NCBI RefSeq assembly: GCF_014697105.1
Contig: NZ_JACJRF010000023.1
Coordinates: 23,032 to 87,031, forward strand
Length of the DNA: 64,000 nucleotides
Source: Anabaena subtropica FACHB-260
Lineage (GTDB): Bacteria > Cyanobacteriota > Cyanobacteriia > Cyanobacteriales > Nostocaceae
Direction of reading: 5' to 3'
Part shown: piece after piece, positions 1 to 7,854 of the stretch
How positions within the stretch are numbered: the first letter of the stretch is position 1
Layout: every line of letters starts with the position of its first letter
The notes under the pieces: model-generated
What the model was told of the DNA's origin: nothing
The model's database searches: none
Seen by the model: only the letters and a program-made list of their open reading frames with translations
Translations under genes and position numbers: made by a program

Positions 1-1
1 T

Positions 2-73
2 ACAGGATTATTATCTCGAATGGGAACCACTAGCGTTTTCCTCCTTTTGGGGTTACTTGCCTTAGGGTACTAA
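2..73 (+). CDS. 3' end of a probable membrane protein gene (partial)
   Basis: The window opens inside an open frame that ends in TAA at 71-73. The 23 visible residues finish with a strongly hydrophobic stretch (SVFLLLGLLALGY), as expected for the last membrane helix of an integral membrane protein. The rest lies upstream of the window, so no family can be named. It is in the same direction as ileS, about 200 bp upstream of it. The frame could also be fortuitous. Confidence 0.4.
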   Translation, partial: TGLLSRMGTTSVFLLLGLLALGY

Positions 74-134
74 ATTTTACTAGTATTTTCTTCTATCTAG
101 TGGATTGGGGATGATTAAGACTATGGGAATAGAT

Positions 135-166
135 GCGATGGCGTTCCGCCCACCGTAGGTGATCGC
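135..166 (+). repeat. Dispersed repeat, GCGATGGCGTTCCGCCCACC family, copy 1
   Basis: A 32-base segment that begins GCGATGGCGTTCCGCCCACC and ends in a GTGATCGC (one base off HIP1) octamer. It recurs almost exactly at 51507-51538 and in a diverged form at 47786-47818. This copy is intergenic, just upstream of ileS. It resembles the small dispersed repeats known from Nostoc genomes. Confidence 0.75.
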
Positions 167-277
167 CAACTAGGGCAAATTGGATGGATCAGGGGTGAGG
201 AAAAGAGGAAATTCTGGGATTCATGGCATCTTCTATAATTGATAGAACCTGTACACATAAAACTTAGGCATGAAGCT

Positions 278-3160
278 GTGACAGAACCTGGAAGCTACAA
301 AGATACCGTAAATTTACCGAAGACTAATTTTGATATGCGGGCGAACGCCATCAAGCGGGAACCTGAGATACAGAAGTTTTGGGAAGACAATCAAATTTTT
401 GAGAGTCTGTCGCAAAATAACCCAGGCGAATTATTTATACTGCACGATGGGCCTCCCTACGCTAATGGCTCACTTCATATTGGTCATGCCTTAAATAAAA
501 TTCTCAAAGATATTATTAATCGCTACCAACTGCTGCAAGGTCGTAAGGTGCGTTATGTGCCTGGTTGGGACTGTCACGGCTTACCAATTGAGTTGAAAGT
601 TTTGCAAAACATGAAGTCAGCAGAACGGCAAAATTTAACACCTCTGCAATTGCGACAAAAGGCTAAGGAGTTTGCCTTGGCTACTGTTGATGACCAACGC
701 CAAAATTTTAAACGTTACGGTGTTTGGGGTGACTGGGATAACCCATATCTGACGTTGAAGCCGGAATATGAAGCGGCTCAAATCGGTGTGTTTGGGCAGA
801 TGGTGTTGAAAGGATACATTTATCGGGGGTTGAAGCCTGTTCACTGGAGTCCGAGTTCTAAGACGGCTTTGGCTGAGGCGGAGTTGGAATATCCAGAAGG
901 TCACACTTCTCGGAGTATCTATGCAGCTTTCCCTGTGACTGGTCTTTCTGAGGCGGTAAAACCTCTTTTGGGTGATTATTTGCCTGATTTGGGTGTGGCT
1001 ATCTGGACGACTACACCTTGGACAATTCCGGGGAATTTGGCGGTGGCGGTGAATGGGGATCTTAACTACGCTGTAGTAGAAGTGTTACGCCCAGACGCAC
1101 AGACGCAAAGTAATTTCCAATATCTTATCGTCGCGGCGGATTTGGTGGAACGTTTGGCTGCTACTATCTCGGCACAGTTGACGGTGAAGGCTACTTTTAA
1201 GGGTAAGGAGTTAGAACATACTACTTACCGTCATCCGCTATTTGACCGGGAAAGTCCCGTGGTTGTGGGTGGTGATTACATCACAACTGAGTCGGGTACT
1301 GGATTGGTACATACTGCACCTGGTCATGGTCAAGAAGACTACATTGTGGGTATGCGTTATGGTTTGCCTATCCTTGCACCAGTGGATGATAATGGCAACT
1401 TTACCCAGGAGGCGGGACAGTTTGCTGGGTTGAATGTGTTGGGTGATGGGAATCAGGCGGTAATTGATGCGCTGGCGGCGGCGGGTTCACTGTTGAAGGA
1501 GGAAGCTTATGCACACAAGTATCCTTATGATTGGCGGACGAAAAAGCCAACGATTTTCCGGGCGACTGAACAATGGTTTGCTTCAGTGGCAGGTTTTCGG
1601 GATGAGGCACTAAAGGCGATCGCTGCTGTAAAATGGATACCAGCCCAAGGTGAAAATCGCATCACGCCGATGGTTGCAGAACGTTCTGATTGGTGTATCT
1701 CTCGTCAGCGCTCCTGGGGTGTACCAATTCCGGTATTCTACGATGAGGAAACCGGCGAACCTCTACTAAACGAAGAAACCATCAACTATGTGCAAGCCAT
1801 CATTGCCGAGAAAGGGTCTGATGCTTGGTGGGAATTATCGGTAGGGGAATTATTACCAGCATCTTACAGAAATAATGGTCGGTCTTACCGTAAGGGTACT
1901 GACACTATGGATGTGTGGTTTGATTCTGGTTCTTCTTGGGCATCCGTAGTTAAGCAACGTCCAGAGTTACGCTACCCGGCTGATATTTATCTGGAGGGTT
2001 CTGACCAGCATCGCGGCTGGTTCCAGTCGAGTTTGCTGACTAGTGTGGCGGTGAATGACATTGCACCTTACAAAACTGTCTTGACTCACGGCTTTGTTCT
2101 CGATGAACAGGGACGGAAGATGAGCAAATCTGTGGGGAATGTGGTTGACCCAAAAATTCTGATTTCTGGGGGTAAAGACCAGAAGAAGGAACCCGCCTAT
2201 GGTGCTGATGTTTTGCGCTTGTGGGCATCTTCTGTAGATTATACCGGTGATGTGCGGTTGGGTGGCAATATCATCAAGCAACTCAACGATGTCAGGGGTA
2301 AGATTCGCAATACGGCGCGGTTCTTGCTTGGTAGTTTGCATGATTTTGACCCAGAAAAAGATGCTGTACCCTTTGAAGAGATGCCGCAGTTAGATAAATA
2401 TATGCTGCATCGCATCCGTGAGGTGTTTCAGGAAGTGACAGAAGCGTTTGAAAGTTTCCAATTCTTCCGCTTTTTCCAAACGGTGCAGAATTTCTGTGTG
2501 GTGGATTTATCTAATTTCTACTTAGATGTGGCTAAGGATAGGCTATATATCAGCGCCACCGATGCTTTCCGTCGCCGCAGTTGTCAGACAGTGATACATA
2601 TTGCTTTAGAAAATTTAGCACGAGCGATCGCACCGGTTCTCTGTCACACAGCAGAAGATATCTGGCAATATCTCCCCTACAAAACACCATATAAATCAGT
2701 GTTTCAAGCCGGTTGGGTGCAGGTGGAGGAGAAATGGCATAACCCAGAACTGGCAGAATTTTGGCAACAACTGCGCCAATTGCGTAACGATGTAAATAAG
2801 GTCTTAGAACAAGCCAGGGTAGAAAAAATCATTGGTTCTTCCCTAGAAGCAAAAGCCTTGATTTATGTCAAAGATGCGAACTCCCGTACCGCCATCGCCA
2901 CGTTAAATCCTGAAGTTGGTAACGGTGTCGATGAACTGCGTTATTTATTCCTGACATCCCAAGTAGAGTTGTTAGATTCTCCTGACAAACTGCAAGATGG
3001 GAAATATACATCCCAGTCTGATAGCTGGGGAATTGGGATAGTCAATGCAGAAGGGCAAAAGTGCGATCGCTGTTGGAACTACTCCACCCATGTGGGAGAA
3101 TCAGCAGAACATCCCCTGTTGTGCGAACGGTGCGTTCCAGCCCTAGCCGGAGAGTTTTAG
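278..3160 (+). CDS. ileS: Isoleucine--tRNA ligase
   Basis: Class I aminoacyl-tRNA synthetase that charges tRNA-Ile with isoleucine and edits mischarged valine, acting in the cytoplasm. The protein has HIGH at residues 67-70, the large CP1 editing insertion with the TTPWTIPGN stretch, KMSKS at about 614-618 and a C-terminal zinc site (CDRC near 929-932 and CERC near 949-952). The GTG at 278 gives MTEPGSYKDT and 960 residues, the usual length for cyanobacterial IleS. The longer frame from TTG at 239 adds 13 residues that do not look like part of the family. No frameshift is seen. It appears to be a single-gene unit, followed by a palindromic repeat. The function is secure. Confidence 0.97.
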   Translation: MTEPGSYKDTVNLPKTNFDMRANAIKREPEIQKFWEDNQIFESLSQNNPGELFILHDGPPYANGSLHIGHALNKILKDIINRYQLLQGRKVRYVPGWDCHGLPIELKVLQNMKSAERQNLTPLQLRQKAKEFALATVDDQRQNFKRYGVWGDWDNPYLTLKPEYEAAQIGVFGQMVLKGYIYRGLKPVHWSPSSKTALAEAELEYPEGHTSRSIYAAFPVTGLSEAVKPLLGDYLPDLGVAIWTTTPWTIPGNLAVAVNGDLNYAVVEVLRPDAQTQSNFQYLIVAADLVERLAATISAQLTVKATFKGKELEHTTYRHPLFDRESPVVVGGDYITTESGTGLVHTAPGHGQEDYIVGMRYGLPILAPVDDNGNFTQEAGQFAGLNVLGDGNQAVIDALAAAGSLLKEEAYAHKYPYDWRTKKPTIFRATEQWFASVAGFRDEALKAIAAVKWIPAQGENRITPMVAERSDWCISRQRSWGVPIPVFYDEETGEPLLNEETINYVQAIIAEKGSDAWWELSVGELLPASYRNNGRSYRKGTDTMDVWFDSGSSWASVVKQRPELRYPADIYLEGSDQHRGWFQSSLLTSVAVNDIAPYKTVLTHGFVLDEQGRKMSKSVGNVVDPKILISGGKDQKKEPAYGADVLRLWASSVDYTGDVRLGGNIIKQLNDVRGKIRNTARFLLGSLHDFDPEKDAVPFEEMPQLDKYMLHRIREVFQEVTEAFESFQFFRFFQTVQNFCVVDLSNFYLDVAKDRLYISATDAFRRRSCQTVIHIALENLARAIAPVLCHTAEDIWQYLPYKTPYKSVFQAGWVQVEEKWHNPELAEFWQQLRQLRNDVNKVLEQARVEKIIGSSLEAKALIYVKDANSRTAIATLNPEVGNGVDELRYLFLTSQVELLDSPDKLQDGKYTSQSDSWGIGIVNAEGQKCDRCWNYSTHVGESAEHPLLCERCVPALAGEF

Positions 3161-3172
3161 AAAGTTTGTTCC

Positions 3173-3202
3173 TAGTTGCGCTTTAGCGCTAAAGCGCAAC
3201 TA
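3173..3202. repeat. 30-bp perfect palindrome downstream of ileS
   Basis: TAGTTGCGCTTTAGC is followed directly by its exact reverse complement, giving 15-bp arms with no loop. It lies 12 bases after the ileS stop. There is no T-tract, so it is not a typical intrinsic terminator, though it could protect mRNA 3' ends. The remaining sequence to 3442 holds no convincing gene. It contains a CTCTGCGTCTCTGTGGTG stretch that looks like another dispersed Nostoc repeat. Confidence 0.8.
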
Positions 3203-3442
3203 TCAGCAGAAAACTTATGAATAATCTCTTGCAAGCAAGAATGGTTTGCTGTTGTCTCACAGCTACCTGAAGCTGAAGAGAGTGACAGCTTATGTCTTCC
3301 TTAATCGTAGCATTCAGACTTTAAGCGAATGGTGTTTTTCTAGAAATAATTGTGATTTCTGGTGAGTTTTAAAAACAAGTATTTCTCTGCGTCTCTGTGG
3401 TGAATAAATTATTTTTAACCACAAAGACACAAAGATGAAAAT

Positions 3443-4327
3443 TTATAACTTCTGCAACAACTCCTGAGTTAACTGCAAAAATGCCTTAGAACCGGCTGAC
3501 TGGGGTGCGTTCAACACAACCGGCATAAAACTATCTACAGCTTTAGCAACATTAATATCAACTGGAATTTGTGCCTTACAAATCTGTTCTACACCAAAAT
3601 CTTCCACAACTCGGTGCATCACTTGTTTGTAATATCTACCAGTAAGTAGATTAGTGTTGCACATACTAAAGACAATTCCCAGCATTTTTATATTTATCTT
3701 CGCTTCTTGTTCATGACTATCTTTTAACTGCCCAATACGTCTTTCTAACAGTTGAATTCCCACCACAGATAAGGGTTCAGGTTTAGCAGGTAACAGATAG
3801 AAATCACTAGCAGCCAAGGCGCTACGAGTCATTAAATTATAGCCAGGGGCGCAATCTAAAAGAATAAAATCATATTCGTCGCGCACTGGTTTTAAGATGT
3901 TATTAATCAAGACTCTTTCAAAGCGATTCCAAACATTTTCAAAGTTTTGTTCACCTAACGCAACTGTTTGTCTATGCAGCATTTCTGAGACGACAAATTC
4001 ATCATATAAGTCTATATCTCCTGGTAATAAATTTAGGTCGGAGAGATTACAGACGTTATTTTGAATAATATCCTTGATTGTCAGCTTGCCGTTGGGGTCT
4101 GGATTAATAACATCATCAATTAGATATCTAAATGTTAGTCTTTGTTTGCGCCGCTTGGCAAAGTCTAAAGGCGACATCAAACTAAGTGTGGCGCTGATTT
4201 GTGTATCTAAATCCAGCACCAGCACCCGTTTACCGTAGTTTTTCGCCAAACAGGTAGCTAAGTTCACGGTGAGGGTTGTTTTCCCGACACCGCCTTTCAT
4301 GTTTGCTGTAGCAATTACATATCCCAT
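3443..4327 (-). CDS. Orphan ParA/MinD-type ATPase
   Basis: ParA-superfamily P-loop ATPase of 294 residues. It carries the deviant Walker A KGGVGKTT at residues 11-18, a DLDTQ motif after strand 2 and a Walker B-like FILLDCAPG. Such proteins position DNA, plasmids or large complexes through ATP-dependent dimerisation. ATG 4327 (MGYVIATANM) is chosen because an AGAGG lies about nine bases upstream and the family starts at this point; an upstream ATG at 4357 would add ten non-family residues. No ParB gene or obvious centromere repeats adjoin it, so its cargo is unknown. It lies on the same strand as, and downstream of, the toxin-antitoxin pair and the nuclease-translocase operon. Confidence 0.85.
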   Translation of the reverse strand: MGYVIATANMKGGVGKTTLTVNLATCLAKNYGKRVLVLDLDTQISATLSLMSPLDFAKRRKQRLTFRYLIDDVINPDPNGKLTIKDIIQNNVCNLSDLNLLPGDIDLYDEFVVSEMLHRQTVALGEQNFENVWNRFERVLINNILKPVRDEYDFILLDCAPGYNLMTRSALAASDFYLLPAKPEPLSVVGIQLLERRIGQLKDSHEQEAKINIKMLGIVFSMCNTNLLTGRYYKQVMHRVVEDFGVEQICKAQIPVDINVAKAVDSFMPVVLNAPQSAGSKAFLQLTQELLQKL

Positions 4328-4540
4328 TTGTGATTTCCTCTGATGACGCGTTCCCATTTGGTAGCGTACACCCGTTCTGAATAGTTTAATCTTCTGGTAA
4401 ATTTAATATTTACAGTAAATCGAACCCACATTCCGCACATAAGCAAGATAAATCATCGTCCACATCAGTTCGTAAATATAACCTGTTCCCCAATTTATGG
4501 GAAATTAAAATCTATTAATATTCATTTGATACAAATTTTA

Positions 4541-4843
4541 CTACTCATTGGGATCTGCAAATAAAGATTCTAAATCTCGATAACCACTGGCAACATGAGT
4601 AACACTAATTCCATCTTCGTTAGGGTAGTAAAAAATAATGTAATCATCCACAACAAACCCGCGCAAATTCGGCAGAAGTCTTCCATAACTTTTACCCATG
4701 TTGGGAAAACTAGCGACTAACTTACACTTCTGGCGAATTTCATCAAAAAGCTTACTGGCTGCTTTTGGGTTACTGTGAGCAATATATTCACAAATTTCAT
4801 TTAAGTCTTGAATTGCTGCATCTGAAAATGAATAATTACTCAT
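4541..4843 (-). CDS. ParE/RelE-family toxin
   Basis: A 100-residue basic protein with the RelE/ParE fold signature: an N-terminal helix SFSDAAIQDLNEICEYIA, then a mid-region PNMGKSYGRLLPNLRGF and an IIFYYP strand. ParE toxins poison gyrase and RelE toxins cleave mRNA; the sequence alone does not decide which. The start overlaps the stop of the upstream antitoxin by four bases (ATGA), the usual translational coupling of such pairs. The length and order (antitoxin first) fit ParD/ParE. The target is not established. Confidence 0.85.
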   Translation of the reverse strand: MSNYSFSDAAIQDLNEICEYIAHSNPKAASKLFDEIRQKCKLVASFPNMGKSYGRLLPNLRGFVVDDYIIFYYPNEDGISVTHVASGYRDLESLFADPNE

Positions 4844-5097
4844 TCAGAAGAGTCCTCAGCAATTTGATGAATTTTCTCTTGTAATTTAGCAAATACAAAT
4901 TCGCCATCAGTTACTTTTCCCTTAGCAATTTGTTCAGTTCCTACAGCAATTTTTTGGCGTAATTCTTCAATTCGCTGTTCTCTTTCTTGTAGCAGCTTAA
5001 AGGCTTCATTGATGACTTCATCCGCGCAAGCAAATCTACCACTTGCAAGCTGTGCCTGAATAAATTGCTCTAGCTCTGGTTTAATTTGGATGTACAT
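4840..5097 (-). CDS. ParD-like antitoxin
   Basis: An 85-residue protein beginning MYIQIKPELEQFIQAQLASG. It has the N-terminal ribbon-helix-helix-like pattern of ParD antitoxins, which bind operator DNA, then a charged helix (QEREQRIEELRQKIA) and an acidic tail that would wrap the toxin. ATG 5097 is preferred because the family starts with this strand; an upstream in-frame ATG at 5133 would add 12 atypical residues. It overlaps the toxin gene by ATGA. A small inverted repeat about 50 bp upstream may be its autoregulatory operator. Confidence 0.82.
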   Translation of the reverse strand: MYIQIKPELEQFIQAQLASGRFACADEVINEAFKLLQEREQRIEELRQKIAVGTEQIAKGKVTDGEFVFAKLQEKIHQIAEDSSE

Positions 5098-5145
5098 ACT
5101 TTCTAATTTGAAATAATTAGTACTACAACTCATCCTAGCAATATT

Positions 5146-5159
5146 GCCTCGATTGAGGC
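5146..5159. promoter_or_regulatory. Small inverted repeat upstream of the toxin-antitoxin pair
   Basis: GCCTC-GATT-GAGGC, 5-bp arms, lies between the end of the nuclease-translocase gene and the antitoxin start. RHH antitoxins usually bind short palindromes in their own promoter, so this is a possible operator. The assignment rests on position alone. Confidence 0.3.
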
Positions 5160-5235
5160 TTTCAAATTATAGCAGTGTAGGAAGTTTGAATTTATCTCAG
5201 GCAGAGGTGCAGAGAGGGGAACTAAGGCTAATTGT

Positions 5236-7827
5236 CTAAATTGATGGTATCTGAATTGTTTTAGCAAATAAGCTTTGTAGGCGGTGCAATTGGGGGCCAA
5301 GTTGGTAGAGTAAATCACCTTTACCCAAAAGGTAAGCGGCGGATGTTTCGGTTCCACCTAGAACAATTTTTGAGTCGGCTTCACTGGCAGTTCGTAAAGC
5401 AACTCTTCCTGGTAGATTTGAACGGATAATTGGGGTGACAATACTAGCTTCTGGGCGTTGAGTGGCAATAATTAGATGAATACCCGCAGCCCTTGCCATT
5501 GCACCTAAACGTTTAATGCTCTGTTCTAAAGCTTTGCGAATCTCTTTTTCGGCCATAAAATCTGCATATTCATCAAATATACAGACAATGCGGGGTAGAG
5601 GTTGATGAGAACGCTGATTGTAGGTAGTTAAATCAGCACAACTAGCTTTTTCAAACTGCTGATAACGGAACTCCATTTCTAAAACTAATTCTTCCATAAG
5701 TTCAGTAGCGCGATCGCTTTCTTTGACGACTGGTGAATATAACCACGCCATACGTTCAAACTCTGGAAAGGTAACACGCTTAGGATCAACTAGGGCTATT
5801 TTGAGATTTTTCGGGGAATAACGATATAGTAAGCTGAGGAGGAGCGATCGCAAAAACTCACTTTTACCGCTACCAGTTGTCCCACCAACTAAAAAGTGAC
5901 AAGTATTGGGGTCAGATAAATCAGTTTCTACTAATTTTCCCTCTAAATTTATACCAATGGCAATTTTTACGGGTGCAGTTGCAGGTAAAGGTTGCTGTTG
6001 AATATACTCTGTAAAATTAGCAGCCTGTCTATCTGGACGGGGTAAATCAATACTGACATAACCAGCTTGGGGAGTAATTAAGGGTTTATCGGCTAAACTC
6101 AACTGCACTTGCAAGTCATTTGATAATCTTAGGAGTGCGCTGACTTTCACGCCCAAATTAGGTTTGAGCTTCACCCTGATAAAACTAGGCCCCACAGCAG
6201 CACCTAAGTAGTCAACACCAACACCAAAAGATTGCAAGGTATTAACCAAAGCTTCCCCCGTTTCATCAGCATTAGGTATTTGTTCCTTAACTCTAATCTC
6301 AGACTCAATAGATTTCTCCCCCCTTTTTAAGGGGGGTTGGGGGGGATCAGATATTACTTCACCAAAAAAAGTCTGACATTTTTGCTGCTGGGGGCAAATT
6401 TCGCACAGATGAAGCTGAGTTGTTCGCGGTGGTGGGTTGGGATTAGGCGATTCCCAATTCAACCATTGCTGCATTTGTAACAACTTGTAGGGAATTAATT
6501 GATGTACTGTATTTTCTAACTGTTCCCAAGAATAACGATACTCTTTAAACTCAGGTAATACACAATAAACTGCTGAATCAACGGCTACTTTCTTCTTTTG
6601 GTAAAGCATATAACTATAAAGTGAAACCTGAGCCAATTGTCCTGAAGGGTCTACAGGTTGATAGGTTTTAAACTCCACCACACATAGGCGATTTAGTTCA
6701 AAATTAAATACTAAACAATCAAATTCACCTCTAACTCTTTGCTTGCTTCCATCAGGTAGAATAAAGTAATTTTCAATGCTGCGTTCTGTAGATAAAAAAG
6801 TGTTGCTAATAACTGTGTCTGCATTACAATATTGACGATTAATTAATAGCAGTTCTGTAAAGTGTTTAATTAATCCTTGTAATCCCTGCCAAACTTGTAA
6901 AAGTGCTTGTGCTTGGCTGGCATCTTTTTGAATTGCTGCTTGTAAATAGGGAAAAAATTCTATTTGATAAAATATTTGTTGAATTTGTGATGTAATTGTT
7001 TCAAGATTTATTTGGGAAGGGTTCGGTTTAAATAGGTTTTTAAATTGTGGTTCAATAACAGCCAATTTAACAAAGTTATCTGCTAGATGATGAAATGGAT
7101 TACCGATACCAATGGCTGTATTTTTGGGTAAAAATATTGCCTTGTCGCCAAATTGATGATTTAGATAAAATAGTCGAGGACATTCAAAAGCAACTCGGAC
7201 TTTAGTAACACTTAAAGATGGGTTTTCCATTTCTTTGCTTAACTGATTTAATTCATCGTTTTCTATAAAAATATTACCGACAGCATTGGGATTAGATATT
7301 TCAAGTAACCGACGATGTACAGCCGCTAGATAAACTGTATCCATCGCCGCATATTCCAACTGTTTTTGGCTGAGGGGGCGCTTTCCCCAATCACTTGATT
7401 GTTCTGCTATATCTACATTGGAAAAATGACAAAGTTCGACTGCTAAAGTCTTTAATTTTAAATTTGAAGTTTGTAACCGTTGGCGAGTAATTTTTCTGGC
7501 TATTTGTAAAGTGCAAATGACATTTTTAGCTAATTGTCCACCTAAATATTTAATGTCAAAACTAGCATTGTGAAAGACTTTGATAATGCTAGAGTTAAGC
7601 ATGATTTGGTTAATAAAATCTGTTGCTAAATCATGTTTATCAAGTACATCAAGAATATAAGCAGATGTGCCTGTTGTGTCTGTATGTTCAGCCAATACCT
7701 GAATCAGCGATAATTTTGGTTGAGAGGTATGCCAATGAGCAATTTCTGTGTCTACCCACAGTGTTTTAGCTGTTGCTAATCTGGATATAACATCTATAAT
7801 TTCTGTTGCTTCTTTCAGGTAGTGCAT
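5236..7827 (-). CDS. Fusion protein: DEDDy exonuclease, iron-staple RecB/Cas4-type nuclease, FtsK-type translocase
   Basis: An 863-residue fusion of three DNA-active modules. Residues 1-180 form an RNase D/DnaQ-like 3'-5' exonuclease with Exo I D26-T-E28, Exo II N88/D91 (FHNASFDIKYL) and Exo III Y159/D163. Residues 205-490 are a PD-(D/E)XK nuclease of the RecB/Cas4 type: His 246-247, D370, E385-x-K387, a QxxxY motif at Q400/Y404, and cysteines C216 plus C475/C478/C484 placed like the 4Fe-4S staple of Cas4, AddB and Dna2. Residues 510-863 are an FtsK/SpoIIIE motor with Walker A GGTTGSGKS at 648-656, Walker B FDEY at 751-754 and ATQRP near 788. There is no membrane segment. The upstream ATPase gene ends 27 bp before it, so the two are co-transcribed. 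All catalytic residues look intact. DNA-end processing or defence is inferred. Confidence 0.88.
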   Translation of the reverse strand: MHYLKEATEIIDVISRLATAKTLWVDTEIAHWHTSQPKLSLIQVLAEHTDTTGTSAYILDVLDKHDLATDFINQIMLNSSIIKVFHNASFDIKYLGGQLAKNVICTLQIARKITRQRLQTSNLKLKTLAVELCHFSNVDIAEQSSDWGKRPLSQKQLEYAAMDTVYLAAVHRRLLEISNPNAVGNIFIENDELNQLSKEMENPSLSVTKVRVAFECPRLFYLNHQFGDKAIFLPKNTAIGIGNPFHHLADNFVKLAVIEPQFKNLFKPNPSQINLETITSQIQQIFYQIEFFPYLQAAIQKDASQAQALLQVWQGLQGLIKHFTELLLINRQYCNADTVISNTFLSTERSIENYFILPDGSKQRVRGEFDCLVFNFELNRLCVVEFKTYQPVDPSGQLAQVSLYSYMLYQKKKVAVDSAVYCVLPEFKEYRYSWEQLENTVHQLIPYKLLQMQQWLNWESPNPNPPPRTTQLHLCEICPQQQKCQTFFGEVISDPPQPPLKRGEKSIESEIRVKEQIPNADETGEALVNTLQSFGVGVDYLGAAVGPSFIRVKLKPNLGVKVSALLRLSNDLQVQLSLADKPLITPQAGYVSIDLPRPDRQAANFTEYIQQQPLPATAPVKIAIGINLEGKLVETDLSDPNTCHFLVGGTTGSGKSEFLRSLLLSLLYRYSPKNLKIALVDPKRVTFPEFERMAWLYSPVVKESDRATELMEELVLEMEFRYQQFEKASCADLTTYNQRSHQPLPRIVCIFDEYADFMAEKEIRKALEQSIKRLGAMARAAGIHLIIATQRPEASIVTPIIRSNLPGRVALRTASEADSKIVLGGTETSAAYLLGKGDLLYQLGPQLHRLQSLFAKTIQIPSI
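6316..6349 (-). repeat. GATCCCCCC-type dispersed repeat inside the nuclease-translocase gene
   Basis: Read on the minus strand this is GATCCCCCCCAACCCCCCTT followed by AAAAAGGGGGGAG, a foldback repeat common in cyanobacterial intergenic DNA. Here it lies in frame and encodes about 12 residues (DPPQPPLKRGEK, near 494-505). These form the linker between the iron-staple nuclease and the translocase domain. A shorter related piece occurs near 19910-19930. Confidence 0.8.
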
Positions 7828-7854
7828 TGACTAATTTTTCACAACTAATAATAA

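Noticed and set aside
3443..4327. ParA with ParB and plasmid origin
   Set aside because: No ParB gene, iterons or replication protein were found nearby, so I call it an orphan ATPase and not a plasmid partition system.
5130..5357. Minus-strand frame of 75 codons overlapping the end of the nuclease-translocase gene
   Set aside because: It overlaps the C-terminus of a well supported protein in another frame and has no ribosome-binding site or family features.
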